Positions 28,303 through 36,779 of a stretch of DNA of 64,000 bases are shown piece after piece; positions within the stretch are counted from its first letter, which is position 1, and each line of letters begins with the position of its first letter. This stretch comes from Nitrososphaera sp. Lineage in GTDB: Archaea > Thermoproteota > Nitrososphaeria > Nitrososphaerales > Nitrososphaeraceae. The notes under the pieces are model-generated. The model was not told where the DNA came from and made no database searches. It saw only the letters and a program-made list of their open reading frames with translations. The DNA lies in contig NZ_JACAEH010000014.1 in assembly GCF_013388945.1 (NCBI RefSeq), positions 62,001-126,000 on the forward strand. Direction: 5' to 3'. A program made the position numbers and the translations under genes.

Positions 28303-29339
28303 GGCACGAGCACTGCGCGCGCCTCTACTTCCGAGTTTTTCAGGCGCGCCAGCACCTCGTTTGCCTCTGCAAGCCTGTGCGTCTCTATGACTACTTTGAG
28401 CGAGCTTTCAGAAGCTACCTTTACCAGGTCGGCCATGTCCTGCCTTGAGCCTATCACAGTGCCCCTGACAGTCTTTTCGTCAAAGGCAGAAAAGTTGGGT
28501 ATGTTGCCCACGACGCCGACGACTACAAGCCCGCCCTTTTTGACCGACTTTATTGCCGCATCTATGGCGTTTTCAGAAGGCGCAAACACTATTGCGCTGT
28601 CCAAGAGCCCCTCTTCCTTCTTGAGCTGCTTGACAAACTGGTCCGGCGAGTCCTGATATGCGACTGCATTGTCGGCGCCAAGCTTTTTTGCAAGGTCGAG
28701 GTGCTTTTTTGCCCTCGATATCGCCACAACGCGCGAGCCTTCCATCTTCGCCAGCTGCACGGCAAGGTGCCCGACGCCTCCCACGCCGAATATGCCAACG
28801 GACCTGCCTTTTGCCGGCTCGCTTGCCTTGACTGCCTTGTACGCGGTTATCCCGGGGCAGAAAAGGGGCGCGGCGTGCGGCGAGTCGATGCTGTCAGGTA
28901 TCGGCGTCACAAAGTCTTCGCTGGCGACGATGAACTCGGCGTATCCGCCCTGCACGCTCTCGCCCGTTATCTCGGCGTCGTCGCACAGGTGTTCCTTGCC
29001 TGACTTGCAGTACCCGCACTTCAGGCACGAGCTGAAAAGCGGCTGAATCCCGACCCTGTCGCCCTGTTTTATCCTGCGGGCGCCGGCGCCGGCCTTCTTG
29101 ACCACGCCCACCACCTCGTGCCCCGGCACCACGGGAAGCACGGAAGGCGAGCCCCTGTCCTTCCAGTCGCCTTCTATCATGTGGAGGTTCGACCTGCAGA
29201 CCCCGCACGCCTCTATCTCTATGAAAAGGTCGTTCCTGTTTTTTATTTCAGGGTTTGCAAGCGTCCTCAGCTTCAGCGGCCGCGTCTCTATGGGCGCGCA
29301 CCTGTCAAGCACCATCGCCTTCATGTCACTTACTGGCAC
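28299..29339 (-). CDS. zinc-dependent alcohol dehydrogenase
   Basis: CGVCRSNLHMIEGDW, PVVPGHEVVGVV, CGYCKSGKEHLC, GVGGVGHLAVQLAK. Confidence 0.9.
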   Translation of the reverse strand: MPVSDMKAMVLDRCAPIETRPLKLRTLANPEIKNRNDLFIEIEACGVCRSNLHMIEGDWKDRGSPSVLPVVPGHEVVGVVKKAGAGARRIKQGDRVGIQPLFSSCLKCGYCKSGKEHLCDDAEITGESVQGGYAEFIVASEDFVTPIPDSIDSPHAAPLFCPGITAYKAVKASEPAKGRSVGIFGVGGVGHLAVQLAKMEGSRVVAISRAKKHLDLAKKLGADNAVAYQDSPDQFVKQLKKEEGLLDSAIVFAPSENAIDAAIKSVKKGGLVVVGVVGNIPNFSAFDEKTVRGTVIGSRQDMADLVKVASESSLKVVIETHRLAEANEVLARLKNSEVEARAVLVP

Positions 29340-29922
29340 CCTTGCCGTTTATCTTCATTCCTGCGCAGCACAGCAGGTATGCGACAAGCGTGCCGGCGTT
29401 TTCCACCTTTCTCTCTGCTATCATTTTTTCAAGCTTGCCGATGTTCACTATTTCCACGCGTATGTCCTCGGTGCCGTCGTGGTCGGTCTTGCCGTTTTTC
29501 AGGCCAGTCGCCCTGTACACGTGGACCGTCTGCCTCGACTTGCTGACCGACGGGTGGTAGTCATAGACGTGCTCTACCTTTTCTGCCCTGTAGCCGGTCT
29601 CCTCGGCAAGCTCGCGCCGCGCAGTCGCAAGCGGGCTCTCGCTTTTTTCCACGTGGCCTGCCGGGAACTCTATCATCACTTTGTCCAGCGGATACCTGTA
29701 CTGCCTTATCATGACAAGCCTCTTTTCGTCAAGGAACGGGACTACCACGACGACGTCAGACGAGCTGTAGTGCGTGTAGCGCATCTTTTTCCCCTTCGGG
29801 GTCTGCAGCTCGTCCTGGAAAAGCTCCATGTAGACCGTGTCGCCGTCCCTTGCCTCGTACACCTTTTTCCTTGAAAGGCGCTTCCAGCCCCTTGCCAACG
29901 CCTCTGCTGGCATCGGGCGCAA
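29326..29922 (-). CDS. NUDIX hydrolase (ADP-ribose pyrophosphatase-like)
   Basis: Nudix-like GHVEKSESPLATARRELAEETGYRAE. Confidence 0.85.
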   Translation of the reverse strand: MRPMPAEALARGWKRLSRKKVYEARDGDTVYMELFQDELQTPKGKKMRYTHYSSSDVVVVVPFLDEKRLVMIRQYRYPLDKVMIEFPAGHVEKSESPLATARRELAEETGYRAEKVEHVYDYHPSVSKSRQTVHVYRATGLKNGKTDHDGTEDIRVEIVNIGKLEKMIAERKVENAGTLVAYLLCCAGMKINGKGASK

Positions 29923-29994
29923 TTATAATGTTCTACTGCCAGAACAGCCCCGCAGGGGAGTTCCCCTTAAATCCGCGTCGCGCACAGAACCACC

Positions 29995-30792
29995 GTGGAA
30001 AGCCCGGACATCGAGCGCAAGCTCTCTGGCAGGACCCTGCAGGTCTACCTTTACCTCCAGCGCAAAAAGGAGCCCGCCGGCATCAGGGAGGTCCAGAGGG
30101 ACCTGGGCCTTTCAAGCCCGAGCGTGGCAGACTACCAGATAGAAAAGCTGGCCGGCATGGGGCTTGTCTCAAAGGACAGGCACGGCAGGGTCTTTGTGAC
30201 AAGGAAGGTCAGGGTGAAGGCGCTTGACTCGTACGTCAACTTTGGCAGGTTTTCAGTCCCGCGTCTTGCGTTCTACGCCTCGGTGTTTTCGGCAGTCGCA
30301 GTTCTTTACGCAGCGTTCAACATTTCGAACATGAGCATTTACGGCGTGGCTGTGCCTGCAGCGGCGGCTGCAGTCCTGTGGGTCGAAGCGTGGAGGATGT
30401 GGAGGTTCAGCCTCATAGAGAGGGCGCAAAACGCCAAGGCCGGCGAGAGACAGACCCTGCTCCACATGCTTGCGCCCGGGATAGCGGCAGTTGCCGTGTT
30501 TGTAGCGGCAGGCGGGTTCCTATCCCAGTACTCGCAGCAGTCGTCGCTTGTGCCGGCGCCTGTCGCCCCTTACGACTGGGAAGCAAGCAGGCCGACTCTT
30601 GAAGAGTCTGCAGAGATTTCCCACGAAAAGGTGGTCGCGGCGGGAAGCCCCTCTGGGATAGCCGAGCCGGTCATGACCGGCTTGCTCTTTTCTGCGGCAG
30701 TAGTCATGGGGTTTGTGGCCTACGTCGTCGCAAGGTACCGCTCTGCAGGGCGCGTTCTGGAACCAGAACAGGCGCACGACGCCGCGTCCTGA
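29995..30792 (+). CDS. membrane-associated winged-helix transcriptional regulator
   Basis: N-terminal wHTH (GIREVQRDLGLSSPSVADYQIEKLAGMGLVSKDRHGRVFVTRKV) followed by several TM segments. Confidence 0.75.
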   Translation: MESPDIERKLSGRTLQVYLYLQRKKEPAGIREVQRDLGLSSPSVADYQIEKLAGMGLVSKDRHGRVFVTRKVRVKALDSYVNFGRFSVPRLAFYASVFSAVAVLYAAFNISNMSIYGVAVPAAAAAVLWVEAWRMWRFSLIERAQNAKAGERQTLLHMLAPGIAAVAVFVAAGGFLSQYSQQSSLVPAPVAPYDWEASRPTLEESAEISHEKVVAAGSPSGIAEPVMTGLLFSAAVVMGFVAYVVARYRSAGRVLEPEQAHDAAS

Positions 30793-30829
30793 ACGCAGGA
30801 TTATCCAGAGCGCCTCCCATAGTTATTGC

Positions 30830-31207
30830 ATGGACGCAAAAAGAAAGCAGATAGCGCTGCTCGCAGCGGCCGGACTTTTCTTGGCAATCGCCGGCCCTGC
30901 GCAGCAGGCGCACGCGCAGTACGGGGTCGGAGGCAACCCGACCACCGCCCCTTCAGAGGAGCAGCTGCAAAAGTGCGACGAGTACAGCATACCTAGGGCG
31001 CAGTGCACGGAAAACGCCATCCTAGCAATCGAGAGGGTAAAGAGCGCGGAGAAGACCCAGTACGGCAACGATCCCGAGGGCTCGGGCACGTCGCTCCTTG
31101 CGACGCAGGCAGGCCAGACGTGGGTGTTCTTAGGAGTGCTGGGCGCCATATTCGGTGGAGTCGCGGCGGCGTTCTTTGTCAGGGGCAAGGGCACAAGGAC
31201 GCCCTGA
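30830..31207 (+). CDS. small secreted/membrane protein
   Basis: Signal peptide plus C-terminal TM. Confidence 0.6.
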   Translation: MDAKRKQIALLAAAGLFLAIAGPAQQAHAQYGVGGNPTTAPSEEQLQKCDEYSIPRAQCTENAILAIERVKSAEKTQYGNDPEGSGTSLLATQAGQTWVFLGVLGAIFGGVAAAFFVRGKGTRTP

Positions 31208-31257
31208 CCCTTCTTTTTTTAAAAAATTATAATAATCTGTCTCGCACAAATCCACCA

Positions 31258-32556
31258 ATGCGCGCAGGCGACATCAAGTCGGAGAGCTTTTCCGGCAAAG
31301 AAGTAACAATCCGCGGCTGGGTGCACAGGCTCCGCAAGCAAAAAGAGCGCGCGTTCATACTCTTGCGCGACGACAGGGGAGGCGTCATCCAGTGCGTGTT
31401 CCCAGCAGACAGGGTCGCAAGCCTGACCATCGAGTCGTCCATCGAGGTGACGGGCACGGTCAGCAGGGACGAGAGGGCGCCGGAAGGCGGCTACGAGATA
31501 AAAGGCGAGCAGCTGAAAGTCTACAACGTTGCAGCCGAATACCCGATAGGCGAGTACCAGAGCGACGAGCTTTTGCTCGACAAGCGCCACCTTGCGCTCA
31601 GGACGCGCAGGATGATAGCAATCGCCAAGATACGCGCGTCGGTCTTGCACTTTGGCCGGAGCTGGTTTGTAGAAAACGGCTGGATGGAAGTCACCGCGCC
31701 CACCATAGTCAAGGGCGCAGTCGAAGGAGGCTCGACCCTTTTCAAGCTGCGCTACTTTGACCAGGACGCCTACCTGTCGCAGTCGGCGCAGCTGTACCTT
31801 GAAGCGATGATATTTTCTCTGGGTCCGGTGTGGAGCCTCACGCCGTCGTTCCGGGCAGAAAAGTCAAGGACTGTCAGGCACCTTGCAGAATTTTCGCACC
31901 TTGAGGCAGAGGCACCCTGGGTGGCGCTTGAGGACATTTTGAAGGCAGAGGAGCAGCTGGTGTCCTATGTAATTCAGAGCACTGTCAAAGAGCGTGCAGA
32001 AGAGCTTGCTCTGCTAAAGCGCGACGTGTCAGAGCTGAAAAAAGTCGAGCCGCCGTTTGAGCGCCTGCCTTATGGCAGGGCTATAGAAACTCTCCGGTCA
32101 AGGGGCTTTCAGGTGACAGAAGACAGCGGCAAAAGACGCGACATCCAGTTTGGCGACGACCTGTCGATAGACTCAGAGCGCGAGCTGACAAAGGACGCCG
32201 ACAGGCCCGTGTTTGTCGTCGGATACCCAATAGCAGTCAAGCCGTTCTACGTCAAGGAAGACCCCGAGCATCCCGGTGTCGGGCTGACTGCAGACATGCT
32301 TGCCCCGAGGGGCTTTGGGGAGATAACCTCCGGCGGCCAGAGGGAAGACGACATCAATTCGATAATAAACAGGATGAGAAAAGAGGGTCTCGATCCTGCG
32401 GCGTACGAGTGGTACCTCGATCTGCGCCGGTACGGCTCGGTCCCGCACGGCGGCTTTGGGCTTGGCATCGAGCGGCTGGTGCGGTGGATAGCAAACGTCG
32501 AGGACATCAAGGACACGGTGCTGTTCCCAAGGACCATGTCACGCGTAGAGCCGTGA
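31258..32556 (+). CDS. asnS: asparaginyl-tRNA synthetase
   Basis: HLAEFSHLEAE motif 2 region; ADMLAPRGFGEITSGGQRE; WYLDLRRYGSVPHGGFGLGIERLV. Confidence 0.88.
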   Translation: MRAGDIKSESFSGKEVTIRGWVHRLRKQKERAFILLRDDRGGVIQCVFPADRVASLTIESSIEVTGTVSRDERAPEGGYEIKGEQLKVYNVAAEYPIGEYQSDELLLDKRHLALRTRRMIAIAKIRASVLHFGRSWFVENGWMEVTAPTIVKGAVEGGSTLFKLRYFDQDAYLSQSAQLYLEAMIFSLGPVWSLTPSFRAEKSRTVRHLAEFSHLEAEAPWVALEDILKAEEQLVSYVIQSTVKERAEELALLKRDVSELKKVEPPFERLPYGRAIETLRSRGFQVTEDSGKRRDIQFGDDLSIDSERELTKDADRPVFVVGYPIAVKPFYVKEDPEHPGVGLTADMLAPRGFGEITSGGQREDDINSIINRMRKEGLDPAAYEWYLDLRRYGSVPHGGFGLGIERLVRWIANVEDIKDTVLFPRTMSRVEP

Positions 32557-32575
32557 AAAAAGTAGGGCGTGAGCC

Positions 32576-33925
32576 CTACACGTGCTCGCCCAAAAAGTTG
32601 AGCGTCTTTTCCCACGCGTCTGCAGTCTCTTCAGGCGCGTGGCCGGCGTTTGACGGGTTGGCAAACGCGTGGCCCACACCTTCGTAGACATAGATCTCGT
32701 TTGGCGTGCCGTTGGCGTCAAGGGCCGCCTTGAACTGGTTCACCGACTCGACGCTAATGGCCGGGTCTTCCGACCCGAATACGCCGAGCACCGGCCAGGT
32801 TATGCTCGAGAGTTGCTGCTGGTCGGTCACAAGCGGCGTCCCGTAGTATATCACAGTCGCAGCCAGGGGACTGTCCGCGTTGAGTGCCAGCTGGAGCGAG
32901 TACCCGCCGCCAAAGCACCAGCCCAGTGATGCAATACGAGAGCCGTCCACGCTGTCAAGGGCTGCAAGGTATGCTACTGCCGCGTTGAGGTTCTCAAGCG
33001 CGACGCCGGTGTTGTTCCTCACCTCCGAGGAGAGCATTCGTGCCTCGTCCTGGCTGTCCGTGACCCTTCCGTTGTAAAGGTCTGCCGCCAAGACCACGTA
33101 CCCTTCCTTTGCCAGGTTTTCGGCCGCGCCCTTGACAAAGTCGTTGAGCCCGCGGTTTTCGTGTATCACCACCACCGCAGGGAGCTTGCCCTCGGCTTCC
33201 GCCGGCTGTACCAGGTAGCCTGACACGTTGGCGTAATAGTTCACCATCTCGGCCCGCACTTCAGAGCTTGACGTGTTGTTGCGGTGCAGCGCGCCAACGT
33301 CGATGCGCTCTATCAGCTCACGCGACGCGGACGAAAGCACGCCGTACACGGGCCCTGTGCCAAAGTGCGAGTCTATCAGCTCGGGGCCTATCTGCATCGC
33401 CATGACCGCGTTGTTGGATATGGTGACAGTCAGGGGGACGCCTGACACGGGCCCGTCCCTCATGGTCACAGTCGCGGTCCCTTCAAACGTGTGCGTCGAA
33501 GTCGCCTCGTCGACAGAAGAGCTTGCCACGTCAAAGTTGTACACGCTGTGGCTGTGCATGGCGTTGCCGTCGGGCATCACCATCACAAAGCGCGCCACCA
33601 GCTGTACGCGGGGCGGCTCTGACTCGTCGCCTGCCTGCAGGATCCTCATCACCCAGATGCCTGACTGTATCCATGCAGGGTTCCCATCTTCAAGCTGCAC
33701 GCTTGCTATCTGCCCCCGGAACACGCTTGCCGCCGGTCCCTGCACGCTGACCGTGGACGCAGATACGCGAACGTCCACCGCAGGGTTTGTCCTGATCTCG
33801 TCGGACATCTGGCCGTATGCGGGTGCACTTGCGCCCGCGGCGGCCACCAGGATTGTCGCCAAAAGTACTGCACAGGTGTAGCCTGCCAAGCGGGGAGTTG
33901 CATAACGTCTGCTAACCCACTTCAT
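32576..33925 (-). CDS. dienelactone hydrolase family protein, secreted
   Basis: Signal peptide; VVVIHENRGLNDFVKGAAENLAKEGYVVLAADLYNG, SLGWCFGGGYSLQLA, GVGHAFANPS. Confidence 0.85.
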   Translation of the reverse strand: MKWVSRRYATPRLAGYTCAVLLATILVAAAGASAPAYGQMSDEIRTNPAVDVRVSASTVSVQGPAASVFRGQIASVQLEDGNPAWIQSGIWVMRILQAGDESEPPRVQLVARFVMVMPDGNAMHSHSVYNFDVASSSVDEATSTHTFEGTATVTMRDGPVSGVPLTVTISNNAVMAMQIGPELIDSHFGTGPVYGVLSSASRELIERIDVGALHRNNTSSSEVRAEMVNYYANVSGYLVQPAEAEGKLPAVVVIHENRGLNDFVKGAAENLAKEGYVVLAADLYNGRVTDSQDEARMLSSEVRNNTGVALENLNAAVAYLAALDSVDGSRIASLGWCFGGGYSLQLALNADSPLAATVIYYGTPLVTDQQQLSSITWPVLGVFGSEDPAISVESVNQFKAALDANGTPNEIYVYEGVGHAFANPSNAGHAPEETADAWEKTLNFLGEHV

Positions 33926-34017
33926 TGATAATGAAGTGCCAACATCGAGTAAAAATATTTCCAAAAGTCATGGAGGAAGCCTCTAGAATAGAGCTCTACC
34001 CTACACAGCCGGGATGA

Positions 34018-34638
34018 ATGTATCTTGCCAACCAAGCCTTAAGTAGGCCGGCCATTGACGTACCCGACATGCCAAGAGACGCAGCGAAGGAGCGGCCGCT
34101 GGAGCGGCAGCACAAGGCCCTCCTCATAGTCGCAAGCGTCGTGATAAAGACCGTCCTCATGGTGATAGTCGCCACGCACGTCATGTGCGGGAGCGCCGAC
34201 CCGAGGGCGCTTTTTGCATGCGGCGAAAACGCAGCGTACGTGGGCGGCAGCGCGGCGGCAGTCGCGCTGATGGGCTTTATCTTTGGCCACTACATAGTCC
34301 GGCTAAAGTCGTTTGACGCCATATTTGGCAGGATGATGGGCGCAGATTTCATGGTGACTGTGATGTACTTTGCAGTCGCATTCATCGCGCCGGACCTCGT
34401 GGCTGAAAAGACCATGATCTGGCTCTTTGGCACGTGGATACTCGGGATGCTGCTTGCGCCGGTAAACAGCCAAAAGACGTTTCTGAAAAAGCTGTCGCAG
34501 TACGGCGGGACTGCGGCGCTTGGAGCGTTTTTCTCGCTCCACTTTATCCCCGAGTTTGCGCAGCTCGGGTCCGCCTACACCGCCGGCATGATGGTGTCAA
34601 GCATCCTTGCCGTGTTTGGCGGCGGGCGGACAAGCTAA
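34018..34638 (+). CDS. hypothetical membrane protein
   Basis: Multi-TM ORF; start may be ATG at 34069. Confidence 0.6.
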   Translation: MYLANQALSRPAIDVPDMPRDAAKERPLERQHKALLIVASVVIKTVLMVIVATHVMCGSADPRALFACGENAAYVGGSAAAVALMGFIFGHYIVRLKSFDAIFGRMMGADFMVTVMYFAVAFIAPDLVAEKTMIWLFGTWILGMLLAPVNSQKTFLKKLSQYGGTAALGAFFSLHFIPEFAQLGSAYTAGMMVSSILAVFGGGRTS

Positions 34639-34643
34639 AAATA

Positions 34644-35084
34644 CTAGGCGTCCGCCTTTTTGCGGACAGTCCTCTTTCTGGTCGCGGCCTTTTTCCTTGC
34701 AGCCTTCTTTTTCGGGGCTTCAAGGGCTGGCGGCGACGCAAGCGCCGGCATGCTTGGCAGCGCCGGCTCGGGCTTGGGCCTTGTGAGGTGTATCTCTATG
34801 AAAGAGACGCGCCTTGTGATCCCATCAGCGACAAACTCGCTTGTTCCTATCCTTATCGGCTGGGTCTCAAGCCCCGCCACGTCGTGCTTGACCATCTCGG
34901 CCACGTTGACCGCAGTCACTATGCTGAGGCTGCCCTTTGCCTTTATGAGGAGCTCTCCAAGCGTGCCTATCCTGAAAAGCGCGGGCGCAATGTAGTCAAG
35001 CGCGTTCTTTTTGCCTACAATGAGAACGTGTGGTGGAATGTCGGTTGTCTGTGATGGTGTTTCCTGAATTACTGAAGTCATCAT
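34644..35084 (-). CDS. Alba-family DNA/RNA-binding protein with basic C-terminal tail
   Basis: PPHVLIVGKKNALDYIAPALFRI..GELLIKAKGSLSIVTAVNVAEMVKHDV; tail APKKKAARKKAATRKRTVRKKADA. Confidence 0.75.
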   Translation of the reverse strand: MMTSVIQETPSQTTDIPPHVLIVGKKNALDYIAPALFRIGTLGELLIKAKGSLSIVTAVNVAEMVKHDVAGLETQPIRIGTSEFVADGITRRVSFIEIHLTRPKPEPALPSMPALASPPALEAPKKKAARKKAATRKRTVRKKADA

Positions 35085-35198
35085 GCCCTCGGGATTTCCC
35101 GGCGCGGTTTAGAGGCAGGGTGTCAAGAGATGTTGCTTTCTTTGTTTATTTTTCACTGCGGGCAACCGTTAAATTGGTTCTATCCCCTCTGCTGCGTG

Positions 35199-36131
35199 TT
35201 GCCTTTAAAAGAGCCGTTTGCAGAAGCCGCAAAAAAGCGTGTGCTTTTGTTCGACGGGGCGATGGGGACTGAGATCCAGAAGCTCAATCCCAAACCGGAG
35301 GATTTCCCGGACAGCAAGGACGGCTTTAACGACGGGCTGGTCCTGACAAGGCCTGAATGGATAAAGCAGATCCACAAAAGCTACCTGAAGGCCGGGGCCG
35401 ACTGCATAGAGACCAACACCTTTGGCTCAAACAAGCTAAAGCTTGACGAGTACGGATACGGCGACAGGACTGTAGAGTTTAACAGAAAGGCTGCCGAGCT
35501 TGCAAGGCAGGCCGCCGACGAGTTTGAGAACCGCTACGTGATAGGCTCTATGGGGCCGACGGGGTTCCTGCCAAGCTCAAACGATCCGGACCTCGGGCAA
35601 AAGCCGCTTGCAGAAATCCGCGAAGCCTTTGCGCTGCAGGCAGAAGGGCTGATACTTGGAGGAGTCGACGCGCTTTTGATAGAGACAAGCCAGGACATAC
35701 TTGAAGTCAAGCTTGCGATAGAGGCGTGCCATGCGGCGATGGAAAAGACCGGCAAAAAAGTCCCGATAATCGCAAACGTGACACTTGACCAGTACGGCAA
35801 GATGCTGCTTGGCACAAGTGTGCAGGCCGCATATACGACTGTGAGCGGCATGGGCATCGACTTTTTCGGGCTCAACTGCTCGACGGGACCGGCAGAGATG
35901 TCGCCTAGCGTCAGGTGGCTTGCAGAGCAGGACCTGCCGATACTTGTCATGCCAAACGCGGGCATGCCGCACAACGAGGGCGGAAAAGCGGTATACAAGA
36001 TGGAGCCGGGCGAGATTGCGGACAAGATGACAGAGTTTGTCGGCTATGAACACGTGCGCGTGGTTGGCGGCTGCTGCGGGACGACGCCGGCGCACATCGC
36101 TCAGCTGAGAAAGGTTCTGGACGGCCGCTAA
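35199..36131 (+). CDS. homocysteine S-methyltransferase (MetH N-terminal domain as a separate protein)
   Basis: LLFDGAMGTEIQKL, ADCIETNTFGSN, GLNCSTGP, VVGGCCGTTPAHI (Zn ligands). Confidence 0.9.
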   Translation: MPLKEPFAEAAKKRVLLFDGAMGTEIQKLNPKPEDFPDSKDGFNDGLVLTRPEWIKQIHKSYLKAGADCIETNTFGSNKLKLDEYGYGDRTVEFNRKAAELARQAADEFENRYVIGSMGPTGFLPSSNDPDLGQKPLAEIREAFALQAEGLILGGVDALLIETSQDILEVKLAIEACHAAMEKTGKKVPIIANVTLDQYGKMLLGTSVQAAYTTVSGMGIDFFGLNCSTGPAEMSPSVRWLAEQDLPILVMPNAGMPHNEGGKAVYKMEPGEIADKMTEFVGYEHVRVVGGCCGTTPAHIAQLRKVLDGR

Positions 36132-36179
36132 GATCACGCTTATAGCCTATGGTCACGAAATTTCATGCAAGGCGTGGTC

Positions 36180-36671
36180 ATGAAGATCCTTGTGCCCTTT
36201 GACTTTTCAGAGCCTTCCGCAAAGGCGCTGAGGCACGCTATGACCCTGTCAGGGGTCATGTCTTCTAAAAACGAGGTGATAGTGCTTCACGTCATCGAAG
36301 AATTGAGCACCCGCATGGCGCTTGAGCAGGCATTCGGGACCGGCAGGTGGAAGGAGGAGGAAGAAAGGCGCAAGAAAGAAGGAAAGGAGACAGAGCTTGG
36401 CGAGTACGAGCAGGACCTGGTAGCCCAGATGGAGAGGTATGCAAAGAGGATAGCCGAAGAGGTCGGCGCAGGGGCGCCTGCGATGCGATACCTCATCCGG
36501 GTTGGCGGCAGGCCTGCAGACAGGATTCTTGAAGTAGCTAAGGAGGAGAGCTGCGACCTTGTCGTTCTTGGCAGCGTCGGTCACAGCGGGCTTGCCAAGA
36601 TGCTAAAGATGGGAAGCGTCTCAAGGGAGGTGCTTGAAAAGTCGCCGTGCCCTGCCACGATAGTGCACTGA
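36180..36671 (+). CDS. universal stress protein (UspA family)
   Basis: MKILVPFDFSEPSAKALRHAM...VLGSVGHSGLAKMLKMGSVSREVLEKSPCPATIVH. Confidence 0.9.
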   Translation: MKILVPFDFSEPSAKALRHAMTLSGVMSSKNEVIVLHVIEELSTRMALEQAFGTGRWKEEEERRKKEGKETELGEYEQDLVAQMERYAKRIAEEVGAGAPAMRYLIRVGGRPADRILEVAKEESCDLVVLGSVGHSGLAKMLKMGSVSREVLEKSPCPATIVH

Positions 36672-36779
36672 CCCGCAAAATGCAACGCGGTTTTCCGGAG
36701 CGACTCGGAGTATCTGTCGAACTATGCGAAAGAGCGCCTATGAATAGCAAATATACCTGATTTTGCGATAAGCCTCTGT

